Shown: positions 42,536 through 50,638, counted from the stretch's first letter. The stretch: DNA of 58,678 nt from Candidatus Omnitrophota bacterium (GCA_026387435.1 JAPLLS010000046.1:1-58678), one strand, 5' to 3'. Translations and numbers: made by a program. The notes: generated by a model not told the origin, from the sequence alone.

Positions 42536-45028
42536 ATGAATAAAATCACGTTTAAAAAATCAATTTTACTTATTTTGGTTTGTGGATTTTTGTTATCCTG
42601 CGGATTGCCTGTTTCTGCGCAGGAAGGCAAGGAAGAAGAGTCGCTTTTTGTGGCCCAGAAGGCTTTTGACGACGGGTTTTATGACGTGGCCCTGTCGCTT
42701 CTGGAGCGGTTTGGGAAAAATTATCCTTCCTCGAACAAATTCGCCGAAGTAAACCTTTTGATCGGCGAATGTTATTTCCACCAGAACAAATTCCTCGATG
42801 CTTTGAATACTTTCGAATCCCTCCTGGCCCAGCCGGCCGGCCAGCGGGTCAAAGACGCGGTGCTTTATTGGATAGCCGAGGTGCATTTCCGGGGGAATAA
42901 TTTCTCCAAGGCCGCAACTTACTACAAAATGATCATCGACGATTTTCCCAACTCGACTTATTTGGCCAGCGCTTATTATTCCATGGGCTGGTGCCTTTTT
43001 CAGGAACAAAAATTCGAGGAAGCGATCAATTATTTCAAGATCGTGGAAGAAAAATTCCCCCGCCAGTCCCAGGTCCAGGAAGCGTCTTTTAAGATCCTGG
43101 AATGCCTTTATAACTTGAAAGATTATTCCGGGCTTAAAGAGCGGATCAAATCGAACATGAAGATGTATTCTAAAGACAGCGCCAAGGTTCCTTATCTGCA
43201 GTTTTATCTGGCGGAAGCGGAGTATTACCTGAATAATTTACAGGAAGCGGCGGATAGCTATTCCAAGGTATTAACGGGGGTCGTTGAGCCGAAGCTGCAG
43301 GCTTTATCCCGGCTGGGTTTAGCCTGGACTAATCTTAAAATGAAAAATTACCAGCAGGCCGGAGATAATTTCAATCAGGTCCTCACGGATTCGTTGGACA
43401 AACGCAGCCGGGATGTTTTATACCTGGGCAAAGCCGCGATGTATTCCGAAACCGACAAATGGCAGGAAGCCAAGAACGCCTACGACGAGCTTGTGATTTC
43501 GAGTTCCGAACCGCTGACTTTAGTCCAGGGATATCTCGGTAAAGCCGATTCCCTGTATAACCTGGGTAATTTTAAAGAGTCTATCGCGGCCTATAAGGAG
43601 GCAGCAGAAAGGTCTGAATCCGCCTCGGTCCCCAATGAAATGCTGGACAAGCTGCACTACGGCCTGGCCTGGGCTTACCTTAAAGACGGCCGGTTCAAGG
43701 AAGCGATCGTGGAATTCCAAAAGATAGTCAAACAGAGCGAGGATAAAATATTCAAGGTAAGCGCGCTTTGCCAGATAGGGGACGCTTACCAGGATTCCGG
43801 GGATTACCAGAAAGCTCAGGAGGCTTATGAGACTATCCTGCGGGATTATCCGGACAGTCTTTACAGCGATTATGTCCAGTACCAGACCGGGCTGATCATG
43901 CTTAAGCTTTCTAATTACGATGGAGCGATCTTGAGTCTGTCAAATTTTAAAAGGAATTTTCCCAGCTCGAAACTGGTTGATAACGCTGCCTACTCTTTGG
44001 GGCTGGCTTATTTTCAGAAACAAGATTATAATTCCAGCAAAGAGATCTTTCAGAAATTCCCGGATGAATTCCCCAATTCCGGATTAAAGTCCCAGGCCAG
44101 CTATCTTTTGGGAACAAGCCTTTATAATATCGGCGATTTCAGCGGAGCCATCGAAGTGTTCAAGAATATCATCAGGTTCAACGGAGCCGACATTGAGCTT
44201 GTCCAGAAAGCCGAATACGAAATAGCTGATTGCTATTACCGCCTGGGAAACGAGAAAGAAGCTATGGCCAGGTTCAATATGCTCAGGGTCAAGTATCCTG
44301 ATTCGAGCTTGACCGCGGAGATCATGTGGTGGCTGGGAGAGTATTACTACCGGCAAAACGACCTGAATCTGGCTTTGCGTTATTTTTCTTCTTTGATCCA
44401 GGATTTTCCCTCCAGCACCATAATCCCCGATGCCTATTACGCCCTGGGTTCGATTTATGCCGAGGAAGGAAAATTTCCCGAAGCCATAGATAATTTCAAC
44501 AAGGTCATTGAATTGAGCAAGTCCGATCTTGCCGGCCAGGCTTCCGTCGCCATCGCCGATATCTACGTAAAACAGGAAAAATTCGATAAAGCAATAGAAG
44601 CTTACAAGGACAAAGTTAAGGTTTATCCTAACCTTTCGCATTTGATATTCCCCAAGATCGGCGAAATTCTTTACAAGCTGGCCAAATACGACGAAGCGCT
44701 GGAATTCTATCAGAAAAGCCTGGACGTGGTGCCATTGCGGGAAATGGCGGATATCCATTTCAAGATCGCAGAAATCTACCAGGCCCAGGGTAAGGCGGAT
44801 GAGGCGAGTGTTGAGTATTTGAAAGTCACTTATCTTTACCCGGATAACAAAGAGTTGAACGTGAAATCCCTGCTGCGGGTAGCCCAGATCTACGAAGAAA
44901 AAGAAAATTTTATGGAAGCGGAGAATATTTATAAAAAGATAGTTTCCCTGGATGTGGCGGAATCAAAGTTCGCCAGAGAAAGGCTGGAAGCTATCCAGGC
45001 CAGCCCTAAAGGGTTAAAGTCAAAATAA
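42536..45028 (+). CDS. Large TPR-repeat lipoprotein
   Basis: An 830-residue exported protein. The N-terminus has a lipoprotein-type signal (LVCGFLLSC, lipobox LLSC). The rest is a continuous array of about 20 TPR-like repeats (typical units: YYSMGWCLFQEQKFEEAINYF; YALGSIYAEEGKFPEAIDNF). Such solenoids act as scaffolds; BamD and YbgF/CpoB are smaller relatives in the outer-membrane assembly and Tol systems. It is followed 24 bp later by exbB- and exbD-like genes, so it probably works with that energy-transducing complex in the periplasm. No specific family name can be given. Confidence 0.85.
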   Translation: MNKITFKKSILLILVCGFLLSCGLPVSAQEGKEEESLFVAQKAFDDGFYDVALSLLERFGKNYPSSNKFAEVNLLIGECYFHQNKFLDALNTFESLLAQPAGQRVKDAVLYWIAEVHFRGNNFSKAATYYKMIIDDFPNSTYLASAYYSMGWCLFQEQKFEEAINYFKIVEEKFPRQSQVQEASFKILECLYNLKDYSGLKERIKSNMKMYSKDSAKVPYLQFYLAEAEYYLNNLQEAADSYSKVLTGVVEPKLQALSRLGLAWTNLKMKNYQQAGDNFNQVLTDSLDKRSRDVLYLGKAAMYSETDKWQEAKNAYDELVISSSEPLTLVQGYLGKADSLYNLGNFKESIAAYKEAAERSESASVPNEMLDKLHYGLAWAYLKDGRFKEAIVEFQKIVKQSEDKIFKVSALCQIGDAYQDSGDYQKAQEAYETILRDYPDSLYSDYVQYQTGLIMLKLSNYDGAILSLSNFKRNFPSSKLVDNAAYSLGLAYFQKQDYNSSKEIFQKFPDEFPNSGLKSQASYLLGTSLYNIGDFSGAIEVFKNIIRFNGADIELVQKAEYEIADCYYRLGNEKEAMARFNMLRVKYPDSSLTAEIMWWLGEYYYRQNDLNLALRYFSSLIQDFPSSTIIPDAYYALGSIYAEEGKFPEAIDNFNKVIELSKSDLAGQASVAIADIYVKQEKFDKAIEAYKDKVKVYPNLSHLIFPKIGEILYKLAKYDEALEFYQKSLDVVPLREMADIHFKIAEIYQAQGKADEASVEYLKVTYLYPDNKELNVKSLLRVAQIYEEKENFMEAENIYKKIVSLDVAESKFARERLEAIQASPKGLKSK

Positions 45029-45052
45029 CAGCGCCATAAGGGGGGGTATCAA

Positions 45053-45685
45053 ATGGACTTATACAAGATGAGTTTTTGGCAGATGATCCTTGCCGGCAAA
45101 GCGGTGATGTGGCCGATAATCCTTTGTTCGGTTTTGGCATTGGCGATTGTTCTGGAAAGGTTGAGGTATTTTAAATCCATCAAGATCGATACCCAGCAGT
45201 TCCTATTAGGGATCTTTGAGCAGCTCAAGCGCCATCAGATAAAAGAAGCGCTGCAGCTTTGCGATAAGGCCAAACACCCTATGGCGCATATCCTCAAGGC
45301 CGGCATTCTTAAATACGACCGGCCTCGTTCCCAGATCAAAGAAGTCATGGAAGATGCTTCTTTGTATGAGATCCCTAAACTGGAAAAAAACCTTTTGGCG
45401 CTGGCGACTATCGCGCATATTGCACCGCTCTTGGGCCTTCTGGGCACAGCCACGGGCATGGTCCGTTGTTTTCAGGCGATCTCGATTAAATCAGCCGGCC
45501 TGAATACTATCGCCATAGCTGATCTTTCGGCCGGGATATGGGAAGCCTTGTTGACTACGGTCGCCGGTTTGGTTGTGGCTATACCGGCATATGTGGCTTA
45601 TAATTATCTGGTCAGCCTGGTCAACAGCGCGATCCTGGAAATGGAGAAGGCCGGTGCGGAATTGATCAATTTTCTGGCCGAGTGA
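45053..45685 (+). CDS. MotA/TolQ/ExbB proton-channel family protein
   Basis: A 210-residue membrane protein with three TM helices (about 15-35, 112-135, 155-185). The C-terminal pair holds the family core: APLLGLLGTATGMVRCFQ and LSAGIWEALLTTVAGLVVAIPAYVAYNYL, including the conserved Glu and Thr residues of the channel lining. It forms a pentamer around ExbD/TolR dimers in known systems. The preceding ribosome binding site is AAGGGGGG. The channel subunit looks intact, unlike its ExbD partner. Confidence 0.92.
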   Translation: MDLYKMSFWQMILAGKAVMWPIILCSVLALAIVLERLRYFKSIKIDTQQFLLGIFEQLKRHQIKEALQLCDKAKHPMAHILKAGILKYDRPRSQIKEVMEDASLYEIPKLEKNLLALATIAHIAPLLGLLGTATGMVRCFQAISIKSAGLNTIAIADLSAGIWEALLTTVAGLVVAIPAYVAYNYLVSLVNSAILEMEKAGAELINFLAE

Positions 45686-45700
45686 CGCGAGGGCGAACTT

Positions 45701-46102
45701 ATGCATTTTAAGAGGCGTTTACTTTACGAGCAGGGGCTTAAACAAATGGATATCGCCCCGTTGATAAACATCATTTTCCTGCTTCTAATATTCATCCTGC
45801 TTATCCTGGGTTTTACGGGATTGCCGGGTATCAGTGTCAGTTTGCCGGGATTGGCGACAAGTGCTAACTTCAGGGCCCGCAACCTGGAGATCGTCGTTAA
45901 CAGGCAAGGTGTGATATTATATAAAGGAAAAGAAGTTTCTTCCCAGGAGCTTCGCGGATTGCTGGTTCAATTGCCGTTGTCAAAAACGGCGGTTTTGATC
46001 AAGGCGGATAAAGCTGTACCGCTGACCAGCGTGATGGAGCTTTGGAAAATCTGTCAGGAGCTTGGGCTGCAGCAGGTAAATATCGCTACTACCAGAGAAT
46101 GA
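45701..46102 (+). CDS. ExbD/TolR-family protein with Asn at the proton-relay position
   Basis: A 133-residue protein: short cytoplasmic N-terminus, one TM helix (about 20-40) and a periplasmic domain (GKEVSSQELRGLL, KTAVLIKADKAVPLTSVMELWKICQELGLQQVNIAT) that matches ExbD/TolR. The family's TM-entry motif is P-L-x-D, where Asp (D25 in E. coli ExbD, D23 in TolR) is essential for proton use. Here it reads APLINIIFLL, so position 23 is Asn (codon AAC). The only nearby acid is Asp17. The stop overlaps the next ATG (ATGA). Confidence 0.88.
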   Translation: MHFKRRLLYEQGLKQMDIAPLINIIFLLLIFILLILGFTGLPGISVSLPGLATSANFRARNLEIVVNRQGVILYKGKEVSSQELRGLLVQLPLSKTAVLIKADKAVPLTSVMELWKICQELGLQQVNIATTRE

Positions 46103-46725
46103 TAAGAGCTATTTTAAGAAATACGGTCATAATTTCATCTCTCGGCCATTTGCTGGTTTTGGGAATGTTCAGTTTTTCTTTTAATTCCAGCAAACCGGGC
46201 AATTTGGAGCCGGCTTTGATATTCTGGGGCCAGATCTTACCTAAGGCGGCGCTTGATTTCAGGGGCTTTGGTTCGGATGTCCGCCAGGCGATAAACCCGA
46301 AACTGGATACTGTTTTGCCAAAAAGACTTAGCCCGGAATCCAGCCTATCAATGAAATACAGTTTAAAGCCTGGGGTTGAGTTGCCTTTTAATACTGAAAA
46401 ACCGGCTTTTACCCCGCCGGATGTTATTCCCGAGTTCGTGCCACAGAAGAGAGACAGCCCGATCATGTTCCATCCAATGCTGCCTTATCAGTTACAGCTT
46501 TATTTCAAAGACCGGCAGGCGGTGCATATTGAGCTGATGTTCAATATAGTGTCGCTGAGGGAGAAAAATTCGATCCTGATCAAAAGAAAGATCTCATCCG
46601 GGAATCTGGAGGCGGATCTTTTAAGTTCCAGGTATATCAACCACTATCTTTTCATTCAACAGGCAAGGTTTTCCCGGGACAATTGGCAGACGGTAAAAAT
46701 CGACCTTTCGAGTAAAAATGATTAA
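46099..46725 (+). CDS. TonB/TolA-like single-pass inner-membrane protein
   Basis: A 208-residue protein starting at the ATG at 46099, which overlaps the ExbD stop; an in-frame start at 46042 lies inside exbD and is rejected. One N-terminal TM helix has the TonB/TolA-like pattern SSLGHLLVLGMFSFSF. A proline-containing linker (LPFNTEKPAFTPPDVIPEFVPQK) and a C-terminal periplasmic domain of about 75 residues follow. Position after ExbB and ExbD suggests it is the energy-transducing arm of the complex, but no recognised TonB C-terminal motif is visible. Confidence 0.6.
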   Translation: MIRAILRNTVIISSLGHLLVLGMFSFSFNSSKPGNLEPALIFWGQILPKAALDFRGFGSDVRQAINPKLDTVLPKRLSPESSLSMKYSLKPGVELPFNTEKPAFTPPDVIPEFVPQKRDSPIMFHPMLPYQLQLYFKDRQAVHIELMFNIVSLREKNSILIKRKISSGNLEADLLSSRYINHYLFIQQARFSRDNWQTVKIDLSSKND

Positions 46726-46948
46726 TCTGGATTTTACCTTTGCAGTCGCAGGCTACTCGGTGATATTCTTGTCGATAATCTTTATTCTCTGGCTTACCGG
46801 CAAGAAACTTAAAGATAAAGACTTATTGTTGGACGATAAATTCCTTTGGTACTGCTGGGTCTGCACCTACACTTATATAAGTACAAAAGAAGAACCGATC
46901 TCAAGGTGCCCCCGCTGCGGCAGTTATAACAAAAAAACATTGACATAA
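46718..46948 (+). CDS. Small membrane protein with a C-terminal zinc ribbon
   Basis: A 76-residue protein: one TM helix (about 8-28, FAVAGYSVIFLSIIFILWL), then a four-Cys zinc-ribbon (CWVC ... CPRCGSYN). It overlaps the TonB-like gene by 8 bp. Family not recognised; it may be a small cytoplasmic-facing adaptor of the ExbBD complex. Its end overlaps the promoter of the next transcription unit. Confidence 0.65.
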   Translation: MINLDFTFAVAGYSVIFLSIIFILWLTGKKLKDKDLLLDDKFLWYCWVCTYTYISTKEEPISRCPRCGSYNKKTLT

Positions 46949-46975
46949 AGAACTTTTATTCATAGAATGTTCTTT
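46940..46975 (+). promoter_or_regulatory. Promoter with overlapping inverted repeat upstream of the winged-helix gene
   Basis: TTGACA (46940-46945), a 17-bp spacer, then TAGAAT (46963-46968). A 7-bp inverted repeat, AAAGAAC (46947-46953) and GTTCTTT (46969-46975), brackets the spacer and -10 box and may be an operator. An AGGAGG ribosome binding site precedes the ATG at 46990. Confidence 0.7.
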
Positions 46976-46989
46976 AGGAGGTAGTATCT

Positions 46990-47196
46990 ATGATTACCGA
47001 AATAGGGATTGTGGCAGGCGAAATATGGCATTTTCTTGATTCTCACGGAGTGGTAAGTCTTTCGGCTTTAGTCAAAGGCATAGACCGGCCGCGGGATAAT
47101 GTGCTTATGAGTCTGGGATGGCTTGCCAGGGAAAGCCATGTGATCCTACAAAAAGAAGAGAACGATTACATCGTTTCTCTTAGAAAGAACGCTTAA
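46990..47196 (+). CDS. Winged-helix protein of the DUF2582 type
   Basis: A 68-residue single domain: IGIVAGEIWHFLDSHGVVSLSALVKGIDRPRDNVLMSLGWLARESHVIL. This matches my recollection of the small winged-helix family PF10771 (DUF2582), whose members usually have the EIG-IAGKIWHYL and LGWLARE stretches. It is likely a DNA-binding regulator, possibly of its own promoter, which carries an inverted repeat. The PilX-like gene follows 1 bp later. Confidence 0.75.
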   Translation: MITEIGIVAGEIWHFLDSHGVVSLSALVKGIDRPRDNVLMSLGWLARESHVILQKEENDYIVSLRKNA

Positions 47197-47197
47197 G

Positions 47198-47602
47198 ATG
47201 AATAAAAAAGGGGTAGCTTTGTATTTTGTCCTGGCAATACTTTTAGTGGTAGTTATATTGGCTAACATTGTTTTGAATTTCGTTTCCAGCCAGCAAAGGC
47301 TGACCACTCATCAAGTCAAGCGGGTTCAGGCTTATTATGCGGCCCAGGCCGGGGTTAATTATGCCCTGGAACAATTGAGATTAAACAATACTCCCTATAA
47401 TGCTATTGCCGGAGGTAATTTCACGATTTGCGGGAGTAGTTATAAATTAAGTAATCCCGCTATTTGTAACGGTGCCGGCAATATTACCGAAACCTCATTT
47501 CCGGCTTCGATCAACTATGTTCAGATATTCATCGGCCCGTTAGATGCCACAAACAACAACCGGACGGTTAACGCGACAGTCAACTATACCTCGGCGTTTT
47601 AA
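47198..47602 (+). CDS. PilX/GspK-like minor pilin
   Basis: A 134-residue protein with an N-terminal pilin-type helix (KKGVALYFVLAILLVVVILANIVLNF) and the following amphipathic QAYYAAQAGVNYALEQLR, typical of PilX. It lacks the usual Glu at +5, as PilX/GspK proteins often do. The small globular part has two Cys and six N-X-S/T sequons (NNT, NFT, NIT, NRT, NAT, NYT). It is separated from the main pilus operon by an AT-rich gap and a regulator gene. Confidence 0.75.
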   Translation: MNKKGVALYFVLAILLVVVILANIVLNFVSSQQRLTTHQVKRVQAYYAAQAGVNYALEQLRLNNTPYNAIAGGNFTICGSSYKLSNPAICNGAGNITETSFPASINYVQIFIGPLDATNNNRTVNATVNYTSAF

Positions 47603-47894
47603 TTCTAATTTACCTTTTATTAGTCCGCTGTTTTAAATAATCTTTCCTGATTTATGTTTGTTAATCCCCTAATAATTCCTTTCAAGTCCGCTTAAGCTTT
47701 TAACCAAGCTTGAGTAAGTTTAAGTAAGTTTATTATAATTTAAATATGTTTATATTAAAAAAAGTAAAATAAAAGTGTATTTTATAAGTATAATGTGATT
47801 TAATTAAGATTTTTATAAAAAATACTTGACAAAATATATCTTTTATGATTTAATTAACATTAAGCTAATTGGTAATGAAATAGGGAAGGATAGA
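47603..47894. other. AT-rich intergenic region with decamer repeat and promoter
   Basis: A 292-bp gap of very high A+T. It holds a perfect tandem of AGTAAGTTTA (47713-47732), the repeat also seen at 32178-32364. Near its end a candidate promoter occurs: TTGACA (47826-47831), a 17-bp spacer, TTTAAT (47849-47854). A long-frame start at 47826 runs through the promoter and is not credible. No RNA gene was recognised. Confidence 0.6.
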
Positions 47895-48095
47895 ATGACT
47901 AGGTTTGCGACGAGATTAATGAATATTGAAGAACTTGCCGACTACTTAAGAATTCAGCGCCAGACGATCTATAATTGGCTGAACCAGGGTAAGATTGCGG
48001 GGATTAAAGTCGGCGGAGTGTGGCGTTTTGACCGTAAAGATGTTGATGATTGGTTGAACAGCAGAAGGCGCTCAACTAGAACCGGAGATAAATAA
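47895..48095 (+). CDS. Excisionase-type (MerR-like) helix-turn-helix regulator
   Basis: A 66-residue protein starting at the ATG at 47895, which has an AGGGAAGGA ribosome binding site. NIEELADYLRIQRQTIYNWLNQGKIAGIKVGGVWRFDRKDVDDWL is the HTH_17/excisionase fold: a helix-turn-helix then a short wing (GGVWRF). It overlaps the pilMN start by 1 bp, so it is the first gene of the pilus operon and probably regulates it. No phage or integrase gene is present, so a role in excision is unlikely. Confidence 0.85.
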   Translation: MTRFATRLMNIEELADYLRIQRQTIYNWLNQGKIAGIKVGGVWRFDRKDVDDWLNSRRRSTRTGDK

Positions 48096-49630
48096 TGAAA
48101 ACTTTGGGGATATATTTCGGGCCCAAGTCCATTAGCCTGGTAGAAACCGAGGGGCAGAAGGTCACGAATAATGTTTTGATCCCCTTGCAGCGGCTTACAG
48201 GGACAGCCGTAGAGGAAAAGATCCCCGAAGAGATCAAGATCGCCGCCGCGATAAAGGATGAATTAAGGAAGAATAATATTGAAGCCAAAGAAGCGGGATT
48301 GGTCCTTTTGGGCAGGGATTTGATCATTCGTACCTTTCATATGCCTGTTTTGGCCGCCAATGAACTTTATACCGCGGTCCGCTTTGAGGCCAAGAAGTAT
48401 ATACCTTTTAAGGTTGAAGAGTTAGTTTACGATTTTCAGGTTTCTTTAGATAAAGCTAACCGGAAAAACCTGGTTTTATTCGTAGGGGTCAAAAAAGACA
48501 ATCTGGAGAAGTATATTTCGATTTTTAATCAGGTGGGCCTAAGGGTAAACTCCATTGAATATTCCGGTTTTGGGGTTTTGAGGCTGCTGCAAATGGCTAA
48601 GATCAAAGAAAAAGGGATCATCGCGGTAGTGGATATTGATCTTGCCGAAGAAGACGAAGTTAATTTTATCGTCCTGGAAAACGGCATGCCGTTGTTCAGC
48701 CGGGATATAATCCTTTCCGGAGACTCCGCCAGCGCCATGGATGGCGGGGTGCCGGTAAAATTAGATTTTGCTCAAAGCCTGGACAAGCTTAAAGTCGAAT
48801 TGCGGATTTCCCTGGATTTCTATCTGCGTAAGTTCCCAACCAAAAATATAAATAGTATCGTGGTCATCGCTCCCGATGATTGCCGCCAGGAGCTGGAATC
48901 GTTCGTCCGGGAGCGGGGGATAGCCATAAAATTCGCCGATGCCCGGAAGTTGGTGGACCGTCCGATGGCTTTTTCTCTGGGGTTTTTCAAAGCTTATGCG
49001 GTAAATTTGAAGAAAATAATCAAGAGCAATATCAATATCGATCTACTGCCTGCCAAGATCAAGGCCAAGGGGCAGGATCGTTCAGGCTCAGGTCTCGGGT
49101 CAGCTTTATTCGGTTTTAAGTTCGACATCAGGTTTATTTTGCTGGCCATCGCCATAATCGGCATTCCCTTCGGACTTAATTACTACCGGGTGCAGCCGGT
49201 GCAGTCGGCATTAAACTCGGTTAAAAGCAGCCGTCCGCAGGTCCGGTCAATAAAATCCGAACTTAATCTGGATGAACTAAAGGCTGTAGATGCCAAATAT
49301 AAGGAAAGTATCAAAGCCATAGCCGAAGTTCTAAAGAAAAGGATGTTTATTACCGGACAGTTGGACAGCATCCCCAGGATTATTGCCGATGGGCTTTGGT
49401 TGCGGGATTTCAATTTCAAGAAAAGCGATAGTGATTTTATTATGACCATCCGCGGTTCGTGTTATCAGGAGGATGCCGATAAGGAGAGGGAAACGGTTAC
49501 CAAATTCAAAAATGACCTTAAGGGAAACCCTAATTTCAGCAAATTTAGCGCAATAGATTGTACTTCTATGGAACGAGGGCAATTGGGCAAGGTTTCTTTA
49601 ACCAATTTTGTAATTGAATGCAGGAGCTGA
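48095..49630 (+). CDS. Fused type IV pilus assembly protein PilM-PilN
   Basis: A 511-residue fusion. Residues 1-300 are the actin-like PilM (LGIYFGPKSISLVE; RFEAKKYIPFKVEELVYDFQV; VVDIDLAEEDEVNFIVLENG). At about 313-320 the sequence NINIDLLPAK matches the PilN N-terminus that normally binds the PilM groove. A TM helix (about 342-362) and a periplasmic ferredoxin-like domain follow, as in PilN. In most bacteria these are two genes. The fusion would make a permanent PilM-PilN platform. Confidence 0.88.
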   Translation: MKTLGIYFGPKSISLVETEGQKVTNNVLIPLQRLTGTAVEEKIPEEIKIAAAIKDELRKNNIEAKEAGLVLLGRDLIIRTFHMPVLAANELYTAVRFEAKKYIPFKVEELVYDFQVSLDKANRKNLVLFVGVKKDNLEKYISIFNQVGLRVNSIEYSGFGVLRLLQMAKIKEKGIIAVVDIDLAEEDEVNFIVLENGMPLFSRDIILSGDSASAMDGGVPVKLDFAQSLDKLKVELRISLDFYLRKFPTKNINSIVVIAPDDCRQELESFVRERGIAIKFADARKLVDRPMAFSLGFFKAYAVNLKKIIKSNINIDLLPAKIKAKGQDRSGSGLGSALFGFKFDIRFILLAIAIIGIPFGLNYYRVQPVQSALNSVKSSRPQVRSIKSELNLDELKAVDAKYKESIKAIAEVLKKRMFITGQLDSIPRIIADGLWLRDFNFKKSDSDFIMTIRGSCYQEDADKERETVTKFKNDLKGNPNFSKFSAIDCTSMERGQLGKVSLTNFVIECRS

Positions 49631-49634
49631 AAAA

Positions 49635-50150
49635 GTGGATAATGCCGGTTTAACAGCTAAAATAAAAGAAAACGCGATTACCGTGCTTGTTCTAGTAATT
49701 GCGGTAATAATCGCTTTTAAAGTTTACCAGAGCAAGGAAATTGAAATTCAGAAGCTCAATACCCGGAAAGCGGAGGAAGAACAAAAAAACGCTGTCCTGG
49801 GAGAGATCGGCGGCCTGGAAAATAAACTGGAGAATTTGAAGAAGAATTTCACTGCTAAAGAGCCGAAAACCGGAATGGAAAAAATCGGGGATATCGCCAA
49901 GTCCGCCTCGGTGCAGATCGTCAGGATAAACCCTTTAAAAGAAACTGTTTCCAACGTATATACCAAGTACCCTTATGAGGTGATCTTATCGGCAAAAGAT
50001 TACCATCAGGTAGGCAAGTTCATAAGCTTGCTGGAAAATTCCCCGGATAGTTATTTAGTAGAGAATCTGGTGATAAACAGCAATGCTGCCGGCGGCACGG
50101 TTTCGATCAGTGCATCGCTTACAGTTTACACTATCATAATCAATAAATGA
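49635..50150 (+). CDS. Type IV pilus inner-membrane platform protein PilO
   Basis: A 171-residue protein. I choose the GTG at 49635, which has AGGAG 8 nt upstream, over the TTG at 49614 inside pilMN. One TM helix (about 12-32, ITVLVLVIAVIIAF), a coiled coil (about 35-72) and a C-terminal ferredoxin-like domain (YPYEVILSAKDYHQVGKFISLLENSPDSYLVENLVI) give the PilO layout. It would heterodimerise with the PilN part of the preceding fusion. Confidence 0.82.
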   Translation: MDNAGLTAKIKENAITVLVLVIAVIIAFKVYQSKEIEIQKLNTRKAEEEQKNAVLGEIGGLENKLENLKKNFTAKEPKTGMEKIGDIAKSASVQIVRINPLKETVSNVYTKYPYEVILSAKDYHQVGKFISLLENSPDSYLVENLVINSNAAGGTVSISASLTVYTIIINK

Positions 50151-50638
50151 GCGGGATGACGAGCAGGATAAAAATTAAAGCTGATATCAATCTCTTGACT
50201 GTACTGGGGATGTTCATATTCTTTTTGACCGGGGCGTTCGCCCAAGGGCAACCTCAGGTAAATGCCGATGTCGAGGGTATTGTTCTTAAACCCGGAGTAT
50301 CTTATACGGCCGAGAATTTGCGGGATCCTTTTACCAATCCGGTTCTGACCGAGACATCGCCCGATACCGGAGATTCGAATACTAATATTCCGGAAGTTCA
50401 TCTTCCGGCCATGAAAGTACAGGGGATTTTCTGGGGAGGGAAGTTCCCTCAGGCAATAATCAATGACAAAGTCGTTAAAGTTAACGAGAAAATAGATAAC
50501 GTCCAGATACTCGAAATAACAAAAGATTCGGTCACGGTATTCTTCGGCAACAAGCAATTTGTTCTAACTTCGCCCGCGTTCGATAATTTAGAGGCTTCTT
50601 CTAATAAAAAAGATGCTAAAAAAGGAGGAAATCAATGA
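50147..50638 (+). CDS. PilP-like periplasmic pilus protein
   Basis: A 163-residue protein with an N-terminal TM or signal segment (LLTVLGMFIFFLTGAFA) and the RDPF motif (ENLRDPFTNP) found in PilP/GspC-type connectors. It ends in a small beta domain (VQGIFWGGKFPQAIINDKVVKVNEKIDNVQILEITKDSVTVFF). Such proteins link the inner-membrane platform to the secretin, which is the next gene (4-bp overlap). Confidence 0.75.
   Translation: MSGMTSRIKIKADINLLTVLGMFIFFLTGAFAQGQPQVNADVEGIVLKPGVSYTAENLRDPFTNPVLTETSPDTGDSNTNIPEVHLPAMKVQGIFWGGKFPQAIINDKVVKVNEKIDNVQILEITKDSVTVFFGNKQFVLTSPAFDNLEASSNKKDAKKGGNQ

Noticed and set aside
47895-48095. Phage or plasmid excisionase
   Set aside because: The fold matches, but no integrase, attachment site or other mobile gene is near; it heads the pilus operon.
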